A stretch of DNA of 64,000 nucleotides from Loktanella fryxellensis (lineage in GTDB: Bacteria; Pseudomonadota; Alphaproteobacteria; Rhodobacterales; Rhodobacteraceae). The notes beneath the pieces were generated by a model. It ran no database searches and was not told where the DNA came from. It was given only the letters and a program-made list of their open reading frames with translations. Positions 8,840-17,528 of this stretch are shown here, piece after piece. The DNA lies in contig NZ_FOCI01000001.1 in NCBI RefSeq assembly GCF_900110065.1, positions 186,001-250,000 on the forward strand. Reading direction: 5' to 3'. A program made the translations under genes and the position numbers. Within the stretch, counting starts at the first letter, position 1. Each line of letters starts with the position of its first letter.

Positions 8840-10056
8840 CAGACGGCGCGCAGCTTCTTGGCTTCCGGGTCGTGTTCGACCTTGTCGGCCAGATCGCGGG
8901 TCCAGGCACTGACGGCGGGCATCCGGCTGCGGTCGATGCGATAGCTGTATTTCTTCGCCACCTCGACCACCTCCTCCAGCAGGCCGTCGGCCAGCGTGGT
9001 GGGGTTCAGACCGAGGGCAAGGAACTGCGCGTTGCGCACGATCAGGTCGTTCTCGGGCGCTTCCTTGCGCGGGTTCGGCAGGTTCAGAACCTCTGCCCCC
9101 GTCAGCCGCGAAATCATCGCGGCCAGATCGCGGACCCGGTGGGTTTCGGTCATCTGGTTGAAGATGCGGACCCGGTCCCCCGCCTTGGGGGCGTCGGCCA
9201 TGGCGAGTTCGATGCAGCGCACCGAATCCTGGATGTGGATGAACGCGCGCGTCTGCCCGCCGGTGCCGTGCACGGTCAGAGGATAACCAATGGCGGCCTG
9301 AATGAGAAAGCGGTTCAGCACGGTGCCGTAGTCGCCGTCGTAGTCAAAGCGGTTGATGAGCTGTTCATGCCGCCGCGTCTGTTCCGTGTGCGTGCCCCAG
9401 ACGATGCCCTGATGCAGGTCGGTGATCCGCAGCCGGTCGTTCTGCGCATAGAACTGGAACAGGATCTGATCGAGGCTCTTGGTCATGTGATAGACCGAGC
9501 CGGGTTTCGTCGGATAAAGGATTGCCTGATCCGCCATGCTGCCGTCAAGCGTCTGCACCTTCACGTCCAGATAGCCTTCGGGGATCGCCGCACCGACACT
9601 GGAATAGCCATAGACGCCCATCGTGCCCAGATGGATCACATGCGCGTCGATGTCGGTTTCCACCAGTGCTGCCAGCAGGTTGTGGGTCGCGCCGATGTTG
9701 TTGTCGACGGTATAGACCTTGTGGCGGTCGGTCTTCATCGAATAGGGCGCGGCGCGCTGTTCGGCGAAATGGATCACCACGTCGGGCTTCACGTCGCCCA
9801 GCCACGCCTTCACCCGTTCGTATTCCTTGGCAAGGTCAAGCAGGTGGAACTGGATGCGCCGCCCCGTCACGTCGTGCCAGATCCGGCAGCGTTCCTGAAT
9901 ACTGTCCATCGGCGTCAGGGACTGCACGCCCAGTTCCGCGTCGATCCAGCGGCGCGACAGGTTGTCGAGGACATGCACCTCGTGGCCCTGATCGGACAGG
10001 TGCAGTGTGGTGGGCCAGCCGACAAAGCCGTCGCCGCCGAAGATCGCGATTTTCAT
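8839..10056 (-). CDS. sqdB: UDP-sulfoquinovose synthase
   Basis: Converts UDP-glucose plus sulfite to UDP-sulfoquinovose, the head-group donor of the sulfolipid SQDG. It is a 405-residue extended SDR protein. The NAD motif GGDGFVGWP is at residues 7-15, with the SqdB/SQD1 signature DNLSRR just after. The catalytic Tyr189 and Lys193 are in the YHMTK motif. The start at 10056 fits the conserved MKIAIFGGDG beginning; a longer in-frame extension has no similarity. It is the first gene of the reverse-strand sqdB-sqdD-sqdC operon. The sqdA gene is not in the window. Confidence 0.95.
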   Translation of the reverse strand: MKIAIFGGDGFVGWPTTLHLSDQGHEVHVLDNLSRRWIDAELGVQSLTPMDSIQERCRIWHDVTGRRIQFHLLDLAKEYERVKAWLGDVKPDVVIHFAEQRAAPYSMKTDRHKVYTVDNNIGATHNLLAALVETDIDAHVIHLGTMGVYGYSSVGAAIPEGYLDVKVQTLDGSMADQAILYPTKPGSVYHMTKSLDQILFQFYAQNDRLRITDLHQGIVWGTHTEQTRRHEQLINRFDYDGDYGTVLNRFLIQAAIGYPLTVHGTGGQTRAFIHIQDSVRCIELAMADAPKAGDRVRIFNQMTETHRVRDLAAMISRLTGAEVLNLPNPRKEAPENDLIVRNAQFLALGLNPTTLADGLLEEVVEVAKKYSYRIDRSRMPAVSAWTRDLADKVEHDPEAKKLRAV

Positions 10057-10242
10057 GGTCTGGACCTTTGTCCTGAAGGGGCCGCCGCCCCTGACCGGCC
10101 GCGCTGGCCGGTGAAGCGACTGGTCTGCCCGTTGCTGCTGTCCGCTGATTAACAGCATCCGTGTGACAGGTATATATCACTTGCCACGGCAATGGGCCGA
10201 AAACTGCCGGTTACGGACCTGTCGCGCCGTCAGAAGAGTGTA

Positions 10243-11742
10243 TCAATGATCCATCAGTCCGTCCAAGGCACCGGGCTTGTCGTGAACGGCAAGTTTGTCG
10301 ACGATGGTCTCGGAGGCGCTGTTCATCCCGATGACCTCGACCACCGTACCGTGACGGCGGAACTTCAGGATCGCCATGTCCAGCGCCTGCACGGAACTGA
10401 TGTCCCAGATATGCGCGCCGCTCACGTCGATCACGACCCGCTCCGGTGCGTCGCCGAAATCGAAGGCCTTGGCAAAATCCTCGGCCGAGCCGTAGAACAG
10501 CTGGCCTTCGACCACGTAAGTCCGCGTGCGACCGTCGTCCGAAAGTCTGGACGTGATGCGGAACAATTGCGCGATCTTGGCGGCAAAGAAGATGCCCGAC
10601 AGCAGCACGCCCACCAGCACCCCGATGGCAAGATTGTGGGTGGTGACCACGGTGGCGACCGTCGCCAGCATCACCACGCTGGACGAGCGCGGATGCACCC
10701 GCAGCGCCGCGATCGACGCCCATGAAAACGTGCCGACGGAGACCATGATCATGATGGCCACAAGCGCGGGCATCGGGATCATGCCCACCAGATCACCCAG
10801 ACCCACGACGAGGATCAACAGCACCACGCCGGCGGTAAAGCACGACAGCCGCCCCCGCCCGCCGGATTTCACGTTGATGATCGACTGCCCGATCATCGCA
10901 CAGCCCGCCATGCCACCGATGAACCCTGTCGCGGTGTTGGCAATGCCTTGCCCGATGCACTCCATGTCGCGGTTCGACCGCGTGTCGGTCAGATCGTCGA
11001 TCACGTTCTGCGTCATCAGGCTTTCCAGCAGGCCGACGACGGCGATGCCCAGCGAATAGGGCAGGATGATCAGCAGCGTCTGAAACGTCAGCGGGATCTG
11101 CGGGATCAGGAACACGGGCCACGTGTCGGGCATCGCGCCCATGTCGCCCACCGTGCGCACCCCGTCCCAGCCCATCGCCGTCACCAGCAGCGTCAGCACG
11201 ACGATGGTGACCAGCGGCGACGGCACGGCGGTCGTCAGCCGCGGCAAGCCGTAGATGATCGCCAGCCCCAGCGCCACCAGCGCATAGGTCAGCCCGGTGA
11301 CACCCGGATTGGCCGGGTTCAGTTCGGGCAGTTGCGCCATGAATATGAGGATCGCCAGCGCGTTCAGGAACCCTGTCATCACCGATTTCGAGACATAGCG
11401 CATGAAGCGCCCCAGTTTCAGCAGGCCCATGCCGATCTGGACCAGACCCGCCAGCACCGTGGCGGCCAGCAGGTATTGCAGACCATGGTCGCGCACCAGC
11501 GTGACCATCAGCACCGCCGTGGCGGCGGTGGCGGCAGAAATCATGCCGGGCCGCCCGCCGACGAAGGCGATCAGCACCGCGATGGAAAACGAGGCGTAGA
11601 GCCCCACCTTGGGATCGACGCCGGCGATGATGGAAAACGCGATCGCCTCTGGAATCAGGGCGAGCGCCACCACGAGACCCGCCAGCAGGTCGCCGCGGAT
11701 GTTGCCGAACCACTGTCGGCGATAGTCGGAATAAGAGATCAT
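10243..11742 (-). CDS. SulP family anion transporter with STAS domain
   Basis: A 499-residue inner-membrane transporter for sulfate, bicarbonate or a related anion. It has about ten or more hydrophobic segments from residue 20 to about 385. The SulP N-terminal signature is seen in [20 protein letters not shown]-terminal cytoplasmic STAS domain spans about residues 395-499 and contains [20 protein letters not shown]. The start is ATG 11742; ATG 11811 in the same frame is possible but adds a non-conserved hydrophilic segment. It lies 186 bases upstream of sqdB on the same strand, which suggests sulfur supply for sulfolipid. Many SulP proteins carry bicarbonate instead, so the substrate is undecided. 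Confidence 0.88.
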   Translation of the reverse strand: MISYSDYRRQWFGNIRGDLLAGLVVALALIPEAIAFSIIAGVDPKVGLYASFSIAVLIAFVGGRPGMISAATAATAVLMVTLVRDHGLQYLLAATVLAGLVQIGMGLLKLGRFMRYVSKSVMTGFLNALAILIFMAQLPELNPANPGVTGLTYALVALGLAIIYGLPRLTTAVPSPLVTIVVLTLLVTAMGWDGVRTVGDMGAMPDTWPVFLIPQIPLTFQTLLIILPYSLGIAVVGLLESLMTQNVIDDLTDTRSNRDMECIGQGIANTATGFIGGMAGCAMIGQSIINVKSGGRGRLSCFTAGVVLLILVVGLGDLVGMIPMPALVAIMIMVSVGTFSWASIAALRVHPRSSSVVMLATVATVVTTHNLAIGVLVGVLLSGIFFAAKIAQLFRITSRLSDDGRTRTYVVEGQLFYGSAEDFAKAFDFGDAPERVVIDVSGAHIWDISSVQALDMAILKFRRHGTVVEVIGMNSASETIVDKLAVHDKPGALDGLMDH

Positions 11743-11914
11743 GTGTTCAATACCCGGCACAGGACGGCACCCGTCAGGGGCGCGGTCTGTCTGCGATGCG
11801 ATGTGTGTCATCAGGGTTGTCCAGCGGATCGGCGGCCGGAAGAGCCACCCGGATTTGCACCGGGTCCGTGCGAGTTGAGGAACCCTATAAGGCCAATCGC
11901 CATGCCACCTCAAC
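11743..11914 (-). promoter_or_regulatory. Structured leader upstream of sulP
   Basis: Read on the reverse strand, a 7-bp stem (GTTGAGG/CCTCAAC, 11914-11908 with 11880-11874) encloses a 27-base loop. It is followed by a 6-bp stem (ACCCGG/CCGGGT, 11865-11847) closing the 7-base loop TGCAAAT. The compact two-hairpin layout in a 5' leader suggests a cis-regulatory RNA. It matches no class that I can name. Confidence 0.35.
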
Positions 11915-12001
11915 CCTGCGCGATGCGGGGGGCTGGACATCCGTATTGAGTGAAATCACTTGCGGCAGACATCCCGATCGGGCCTGTGCCGTGTGTCGTG
12001 C

Positions 12002-12078
12002 TGGTCGGGGCGATAGGATTCGAACCTACGACCCTCTGTTCCCAAAACAGATGCGCTACCAGGCTGCGCTACGCCCCG
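12002..12078 (-). tRNA. tRNA-Pro (anticodon UGG)
   Basis: A complete 77-nt cloverleaf with encoded CCA. The acceptor stem is CGGGGCG/CGCCCCG. The D-arm contains AGCGCAGCCTGGTAGCGC. The anticodon stem TCTGT/ACAGA holds the loop TTTGGGA with anticodon TGG. The T-arm has the GGTTCGAATCC loop region. It lies between the DUF192 gene and sulP, all on the reverse strand. Confidence 0.96.
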
Positions 12079-12125
12079 AACCGAGGGCACGTCTAGCCGC
12101 CCCGGCCGCGCTTGGAAAGCCCCAA

Positions 12126-12590
12126 TCAGCTGACGCAAGGCATCGCGGGGTCGGGGCCGATGGCCGGGTGCTGCATCACGTCGCCCGGCGACAGGCCCAG
12201 CCGGTCCGCCATGCCGCCGTTGACCTCCAGCACGTACTTGATGTCGTCGCCGCCCAGGATCGGCGTTTCGTCCAGCGGGATCGCCTCGGCGTGGATGTGC
12301 TGCACCACCCCGTCCTCGTCGGCAAAGATCATGTCGAGCGGGATCAGCGTGTTGCGCATCCAGAAGCTGGCTATCTGCGGCCCTTCGTAGACGAACAGCA
12401 TGCCCGTCATGCGGGGCATGTCTTCCACGTTCATCAGGCCCTGTGCCCGTTCGGCGGGATCGTCGGCGACGGTAACGGCAAAGCTGGCCTGACCGAAATC
12501 GCCCGTCAGCAGCACCGCATCGTCACGGCAGGCGGCCTGCGCCGTCCCCGTCGTCGCCATCAGTGCAAGTGCCGCTGCGAAACGTCTCAT
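12126..12590 (-). CDS. DUF192 family secreted protein
   Basis: A 154-residue exported protein of unknown function. It has a signal peptide (MRRF, a hydrophobic core, then TAQAA). The DUF192 core follows: RAQGLMNVEDMP, MLFVYEG, FWMRNTLIPLDMIFAD and VLEVNGG. These are the family's typical motifs and the length is typical. Its start overlaps the stop of the cold-shock-domain gene by four bases (ATGA). This pair is a common neighbourhood in Rhodobacterales, but the function is not established. Confidence 0.9.
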   Translation of the reverse strand: MRRFAAALALMATTGTAQAACRDDAVLLTGDFGQASFAVTVADDPAERAQGLMNVEDMPRMTGMLFVYEGPQIASFWMRNTLIPLDMIFADEDGVVQHIHAEAIPLDETPILGGDDIKYVLEVNGGMADRLGLSPGDVMQHPAIGPDPAMPCVS

Positions 12591-13195
12591 GTCTTCAACC
12601 CCTGATCCCATGCCGCCACGTCGATGGCCATGCGGCCACGCTGGCCGGGCATCACCCGCAGCGCCACCGCCTCGCCGGTCGCCACATCGGCCAACCCGCT
12701 GCGCCGCAACACCTCGACATGTAGGAAAATGTCGTCCTGCTGGCCAAACACATTCGCGAAACCAAAACCCTTGGCCTTGTCGAACCACTTGATGCGCGCA
12801 GGCTCCAGCGGGCAGCTTGCGATGTCTTCGGCGGTGATGTTTTCCATGTCGGCCAGCGGCACCGCCGACATTGTCGCCGGCGGCGTGATCGACACGATGC
12901 GATCCGCCTGATCGCCGCGCGGCGTGCTGACGACGGTCATCGCCACCAGCGCGCCTTCGACCACGGACCCCTGCCCGTAGTTGCGCAGCACGTTGGCATG
13001 CAGCAGGATATCCGGTCCGCCGCCATCGCGCACGACGAATCCGAAACCCTTGGTCGCATCGAACCACTTGACCTGGCCGGTCACGACCGTACTGGATTCG
13101 TCGGCATCGGCCGCGGTCGGCGCACCGGCGGTCGCATCGCCGGATCCGGTCGTGGCGTCACCAGCGGGGGGGGGCGCAAGGTCGTCGGTGTGCAT
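12587..13195 (-). CDS. Tandem cold-shock-domain protein
   Basis: A 202-residue protein with two cold-shock domains that likely bind single-stranded nucleic acid. The first domain starts near residue 39 (GQVKWFDATKGFGF) and the second near residue 133 (ARIKWFDKAKGFGFANVF). Both keep the RNP1-like KGFGF motif. In the RNP2-like position the first reads DILLH and the second DIFLH. An Ala/Asp-rich, probably disordered leader of about 35 residues precedes them. ATG 13195 was chosen over an upstream TTG at 13210. It is co-transcribed with the DUF192 gene by overlap. Confidence 0.92.
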   Translation of the reverse strand: MHTDDLAPPPAGDATTGSGDATAGAPTAADADESSTVVTGQVKWFDATKGFGFVVRDGGGPDILLHANVLRNYGQGSVVEGALVAMTVVSTPRGDQADRIVSITPPATMSAVPLADMENITAEDIASCPLEPARIKWFDKAKGFGFANVFGQQDDIFLHVEVLRRSGLADVATGEAVALRVMPGQRGRMAIDVAAWDQGLKT

Positions 13196-13279
13196 GGCAA
13201 CTACTCTCAAAACAGTCCGGCAAGCGGGTCGGATCTGCGCAACTGGGCTACAAGGTCGCAGCCCCGCCGGGCGTCGTGG

Positions 13280-13903
13280 TCAGGGCGACAGTCGGGATAC
13301 GGTCCAGCCGGTCGCGGTGCGGTGGGTGTCGGATGGCGCGGCCGCCGTCCAGCGATAGCGGTCATGAAGGCGGTTCGGGCCGTCCGCCCAGAACTCGATC
13401 TCGGTCGGCGTGATGCGGAAGCCGCCCCAGAACGGCGGTCGCGGCGGCGCGTCACCCCACGTCTGGCGCATCGCCTCCAGCTTGTCCATCAGCACGGCAC
13501 GGCTGTCCAGCGGGTTCGACTGGGCGCTGGCCCAGGCCCCCAGACGGCTGTCCAGCGCGCGACCGGCATAGTAGTCGTCGGCGATGGCACCATCCTCGCG
13601 CGTCACGGTCCCGCGCACCCGGATCTGGCGGCGCAGGCTCTTCCAGTGCAACACGAAGGCGGCGGTGCCGCTGGCCCCGATCTCCCGCCCCTTGGCACTG
13701 TCGTAGTTGGTGAAGAAGACGAAGGCATCGTCCTCGATCCGGCGCAGCAGCACGATCCGCACATTTGGCATGCCCGCAGGGTCGACCGTCGCCAGCGCCA
13801 CCGCGTCGGGATCGTTCACCTCGCTGTCGCGCGCGACGGCCATCCAGTCGCGCGCCAGCGCAAAGGGATCGTCGCCTGCAAATATTCCGTCCCGGTCCGA
13901 CAT
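13280..13903 (-). CDS. pdxH: Pyridoxine/pyridoxamine 5'-phosphate oxidase
   Basis: An FMN enzyme making pyridoxal 5'-phosphate from PNP or PMP. It has 207 residues, normal for PdxH. Typical segments are [11 protein letters not shown] near residue 46, [13 protein letters not shown] (FMN phosphate site), the basic substrate segment LRRQIRVRG, and ESRL-like DSRLGAWAS. The C-terminal [15 protein letters not shown] is also diagnostic. ATG 13903 fits the family N-terminus. It is divergent from fabI. Confidence 0.95.
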   Translation of the reverse strand: MSDRDGIFAGDDPFALARDWMAVARDSEVNDPDAVALATVDPAGMPNVRIVLLRRIEDDAFVFFTNYDSAKGREIGASGTAAFVLHWKSLRRQIRVRGTVTREDGAIADDYYAGRALDSRLGAWASAQSNPLDSRAVLMDKLEAMRQTWGDAPPRPPFWGGFRITPTEIEFWADGPNRLHDRYRWTAAAPSDTHRTATGWTVSRLSP

Positions 13904-14048
13904 GGGTGTGCGCGCCTTCTTGTCGACCCGTTCTAGGGGATGGCTGCCATCCTCACAAGGCCGTGTCGTGATGCCACCGCTTGCTGGCACCGCGCGCTTG
14001 GCCTAAACCCGGCGTCAACGCGCACGCACCCCTATGGAACGGACCGGC

Positions 14049-14879
14049 ATGACCTCGCAACTGATGGTAGGAAAACGCGGCCTCATCATGGGGCTGGCCA
14101 ACGACAAGTCGATCGCGTGGGGCATCGCGCGCAGCCTGGCGGACGCGGGCGCAGAGCTTGCGTTTTCGTATCAGGGCGATGCGTTGAAGAAGCGGGTCAA
14201 TCCGCTGGCGGCCTCGGTCGGATCGACGTTGGTGCTGCCCTGCGACGTGGGTGACGAGGCATCGATCGACGCGCTCTTCGCCAGCCTCAAGGACGCATGG
14301 GGCAGCCTCGATTTCATCGTCCACGCCATTGGCTTTTCGGACAAGAACGAATTGCGCGGCCGCTATGTCGACACGTCGCGGCAGAACTTCCTGACCACGA
14401 TGGATATCTCGGTCTATTCCTTTACCGCCGTGGTGAAACGTGCGGCCGCGATGATGAACCACGGTGGCTCTGCGCTGACGCTGACCTATTACGGTGCGGA
14501 AAAGGTCATGCCCCATTACAACGTGATGGGCGTGGCCAAGGCCGCGCTGGAGGCGTCGGTCCGCTATATGGCCGAGGATCTGGGCAAGGACGGCATTCGC
14601 GTCAACGCGATCAGCGCCGGCACGATCAAGACACTGGCCGCTTCGGGCATCGGCGACTTCCGCCTGATCATGAAATGGAACGAATACAACAGCCCCCTGC
14701 GCCGCACCGTGACGCAGGAGGAGGTCGGCAAGTCCGCCCTCTACCTGCTGTCCGATCTGGGCAGCGCGGTCACGGGTGAGGTGCTGCACGTCGACGCGGG
14801 CTACCACGTCGTCGGCATGAAGGCCGTGGACGCCCCCGACATCACCAAGGAAAGCGGCAAAGAGAGCGCCGGGGACTGA
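14049..14879 (+). CDS. fabI: Enoyl-[acyl-carrier-protein] reductase (NADH)
   Basis: Catalyses the last reduction of each fatty-acid elongation cycle. A 276-residue SDR protein. The FabI signature KRGLIMGLANDKSIAWGIA is at residues 9-27. The catalytic Tyr157 and Lys164 lie in the Y-x6-K motif. The substrate-loop IKTLAASGI is intact. An in-frame ATG at 14034 adds five residues; ATG 14049 matches the family start. The downstream LysE-like gene begins seven bases after the stop, so they are probably co-transcribed. Confidence 0.95.
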   Translation: MTSQLMVGKRGLIMGLANDKSIAWGIARSLADAGAELAFSYQGDALKKRVNPLAASVGSTLVLPCDVGDEASIDALFASLKDAWGSLDFIVHAIGFSDKNELRGRYVDTSRQNFLTTMDISVYSFTAVVKRAAAMMNHGGSALTLTYYGAEKVMPHYNVMGVAKAALEASVRYMAEDLGKDGIRVNAISAGTIKTLAASGIGDFRLIMKWNEYNSPLRRTVTQEEVGKSALYLLSDLGSAVTGEVLHVDAGYHVVGMKAVDAPDITKESGKESAGD

Positions 14880-14886
14880 CGCCGTC

Positions 14887-15501
14887 ATGACCTGGGCCGC
14901 CTTCGCATCGGTCGTGCTGATCCATCTGGCGGCCGCGATCTCTCCGGGACCGGCCTTCGTGGTGGCCCTGCGGGTCGCGGCGGCCGAAGGATTCCGCGTG
15001 GCCGCGGCGCTGGCGCTGGGCTACGGGATCGGCGCAATGCTGTGGGCGGGCGCCGCGCTGGCGGGGCTGGCGCTGGTGTTCACGCTGGTCCCCGCGCTCT
15101 TCGTGGCGCTGAAGATCGGCGGTGCGGCCTTCCTGCTCTGGCTGGCGGTGCGCATGTGGCGCCATGCCGCCGATCCTTTGCCACAGGCCGTCGTGACCGC
15201 AGCGCCCCGGTCCGTCGGACAGGCGGTCCGCCTTGGCGTGCTGACATTCGCCAGCAATCCCAAGACGGCGGTTTTCTTCGGTGCCGTGTTCGCCACCTTG
15301 ATCCCGGTCGATACACCGACGGGTTGGAAACTGGCCATCCTGCTGGCCGTGGGTCTGAACGAAACGCTGTGGTACCTCGTGGTGGCCCGCGTGTTTTCGT
15401 GGCCCCGCCCCCGCGCCGCCTATGCCCGCGCCAAGACCTGGATCGACCGGGGTTTCGGCACGCTTCTCGCCCTGCTGGGCCTCAAGATCGCCCTGACATA
15501 A
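14887..15501 (+). CDS. LysE/RhtB family exporter
   Basis: A 204-residue inner-membrane protein of the LysE translocator type, which exports amino acids or related metabolites. Family features are [13 protein letters not shown] near residue 20 and a hydrophobic [10 protein letters not shown] segment. The middle motif [18 protein letters not shown] is strongly typical. Five or six hydrophobic segments are visible. The substrate cannot be told from sequence. Confidence 0.85.
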   Translation: MTWAAFASVVLIHLAAAISPGPAFVVALRVAAAEGFRVAAALALGYGIGAMLWAGAALAGLALVFTLVPALFVALKIGGAAFLLWLAVRMWRHAADPLPQAVVTAAPRSVGQAVRLGVLTFASNPKTAVFFGAVFATLIPVDTPTGWKLAILLAVGLNETLWYLVVARVFSWPRPRAAYARAKTWIDRGFGTLLALLGLKIALT

Positions 15502-15512
15502 GGATCACCGAC

Positions 15513-16043
15513 ATGCCCGACGCCCAAGCGCCTGCAAAAGACCCCAGCCGCCTGCCCCACGAGAAGGGCTTTCACATCAGCTGGGACCAGATCCACCGCG
15601 ACAGCCGCGCGCTGGCGTGGCGGCTGGACGGCTATGGCCCCGACGACGGCGCGTGGCGGGCCGTGGTGGCGATCACCCGCGGTGGCATGGCCCCCGCGAT
15701 GATCGTGGCGCGCGAACTCGACATCCGTACCGTGGACACGATCAGCGTGAAATCCTACGACCACCAGGACCAGTCCGAGGCACGGGTGCTGAAATCACCC
15801 GACGCGGACATCATGGGCGACGGCACCGGCATCCTGATCGTGGATGATCTGGTCGACTCGGGCCGCACGCTGGAACTGGTGCGCGCCCTGTATCCCAAGG
15901 CGCATTTCGCCACCGTCTACGCCAAGCCCAAGGGCCGCCCACAGGTCGACACCTTCATCACCGAGGTCAGCCAGGACACGTGGATCTTTTTTCCGTGGGA
16001 TATGGCGCTGCAATACGTCGAGCCCTACCGCGGCAAGGACTGA
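15513..16043 (+). CDS. gpt: Xanthine(-guanine) phosphoribosyltransferase
   Basis: Salvages xanthine or guanine with PRPP. A 176-residue type I phosphoribosyltransferase. The PRPP loop is [15 protein letters not shown] near residues 108-122. [16 protein letters not shown] forms the conserved N-terminal RGG segment. The C-terminus WIFFPWD is typical of bacterial XGPRT and contacts the purine. It starts 11 bases after the LysE-like gene. Confidence 0.88.
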   Translation: MPDAQAPAKDPSRLPHEKGFHISWDQIHRDSRALAWRLDGYGPDDGAWRAVVAITRGGMAPAMIVARELDIRTVDTISVKSYDHQDQSEARVLKSPDADIMGDGTGILIVDDLVDSGRTLELVRALYPKAHFATVYAKPKGRPQVDTFITEVSQDTWIFFPWDMALQYVEPYRGKD

Positions 16044-16065
16044 GGCGGGTCCACGCCGCGACGTC

Positions 16066-16240
16066 GGAGCCTCCGGCGGGAGTATTTGGGCAAAAAGCGA
16101 GGATGAGGATGGCGCGCGGTCGGCCTGATCGGCACCGGGTCCGGATCGCCGGGCCCTACAGGCGGTCCTGCGGCGTGCGACGTTGACGGCCCCGCAGCGC
16201 CCGCCCATCATCTTGCCTCCAATACGCCCGCCGGAGGCTC
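16066..16240. repeat. Inverted pair of a dispersed extragenic element
   Basis: Two inverted copies share GGAGCCTCCGGCGGG[A/C]GTATT: 16066-16085 forward and 16240-16220 reverse. They flank about 130 bases of non-coding sequence. A related copy lies at 49526-49560, and a partly similar hairpin at 50262-50290. The elements sit just after gene ends. Confidence 0.6.
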
Positions 16241-16271
16241 CGCGGGCGCAGCCCGCCGGACAGGAGAGCAC

Positions 16272-17447
16272 ATGACCATCCCCCGCACCACCGCCACGAT
16301 CGCGCCCCCCGTGATGCAGGCGCGCCGCTGGCTGGACGGGGTCGTGCATCCGGCGGACCGTCCGCTGCTGAACGTGAGCCAGGCCGCGCCGACGGCACCG
16401 CCGCCGCTGGCGCTGCGGCAGGCGATCGCCCGCAGCGCGATGGAGGATGACGCAGCCCATCTCTATGGCCCGGTGCTGGGACTTCCGGCGCTGCGGGCGG
16501 CGGTCGCGGACCGCTGGACGCGGCTCTATGGCGGTGCGGTCGCGGCGGGACAGGTCGCCATCACGTCCGGGTGCAATCAGGCCTTCGCGGCGGCCATCGC
16601 CAGCCTGTGCGGCGAGGGGGACGCGGTCATCCTGGCGGTGCCGTGGTATTTCAACCATGCGATGTGGCTGGACATGGCGGGCGTCGCCGCCATCCCGCTG
16701 CAGACCGGGCCGGACCTGCTGCCGGACCCGGACGCCGCCGCAGCCCTGATCACCGCGCGCACGCGGGCCATCGTGCTGGTGACGCCGAACAACCCCTGCG
16801 GCGTGGCCTATCCCGCCGCCACCCTGAGGGCGTTTCGCGACCTGTGCCGGGCGCACCGCATCGCGCTGATCGTGGACGAAACCTACCGCGACTTCGATGC
16901 GCGGGTCGGCGCACCGCATGATTTGTTCGCCGACGCCTCCTGGGACGACACGCTGATCCAGCTCTATTCCTTTTCCAAGGCGTACCGCCTGACCGGGCAC
17001 CGGGTGGGCACCATCGCCACGAGCCCTGCCCGCCTGGCCGAGATCGAGAAATTCCTCGATACCGTCACGATCTGTCCCAACCAGCTGGGTCAGCGCGCGG
17101 CGCTGTGGGGGATGGAGAACCTCGACGACTGGCTGCAGGGCGAGCGGAGCGAGATCATCGCACGTGCGGCCGCCATCGCCACCCATGCCGCGCCACTGAC
17201 GGCGCAAGGCTGGCAGGTGCTGGGCTGCGGCGCCTATTTCGCATATCTGCGCCATCCCCATCCCGTCGCCTCCGTCGAACTGGCCGAACGCCTCGTGGCG
17301 GAGGCGGGCATCCTGTGCCTGCCCGGCACCATGTTCCGACCGGCGGACGATCCCGCTGGAGCGCGCGAGCTGCGCATCGCCTTTGCCAACATCGATACGG
17401 GCCAGATCGCGGAGCTGTTCGACCGGCTGGCCCGCTGGCAGCCCTGA
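16272..17447 (+). CDS. Class I/II pyridoxal-phosphate aminotransferase
   Basis: A 391-residue fold-type I aminotransferase. The PLP lysine is K236 in LYSFSKAYRLTGHRVG. The conserved TPNNPCG motif holds the cofactor-ring Asn, and IVDETYRDF holds the Asp/Tyr pair. The C-terminal ARELRIAFANID carries the substrate-carboxylate Arg. The substrate is not evident; aspartate/aromatic or alanine type are both possible. A purine-rich AGGAGAGC precedes ATG 16272. Confidence 0.88.
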   Translation: MTIPRTTATIAPPVMQARRWLDGVVHPADRPLLNVSQAAPTAPPPLALRQAIARSAMEDDAAHLYGPVLGLPALRAAVADRWTRLYGGAVAAGQVAITSGCNQAFAAAIASLCGEGDAVILAVPWYFNHAMWLDMAGVAAIPLQTGPDLLPDPDAAAALITARTRAIVLVTPNNPCGVAYPAATLRAFRDLCRAHRIALIVDETYRDFDARVGAPHDLFADASWDDTLIQLYSFSKAYRLTGHRVGTIATSPARLAEIEKFLDTVTICPNQLGQRAALWGMENLDDWLQGERSEIIARAAAIATHAAPLTAQGWQVLGCGAYFAYLRHPHPVASVELAERLVAEAGILCLPGTMFRPADDPAGARELRIAFANIDTGQIAELFDRLARWQP

Positions 17448-17528
17448 TCCGTCGTGCGGGACCGCTTGCGTGCAGGCGGGGGGCCACTTATGCAGATGCC
17501 GGACCACCGGCAGGAAAGACGACCCATC

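Noticed and set aside
11847..11865. tRNA pseudogene or T-arm remnant next to tRNA-Pro
   Set aside because: Only a T-arm-like hairpin is present; no acceptor or anticodon stem could be found around it.
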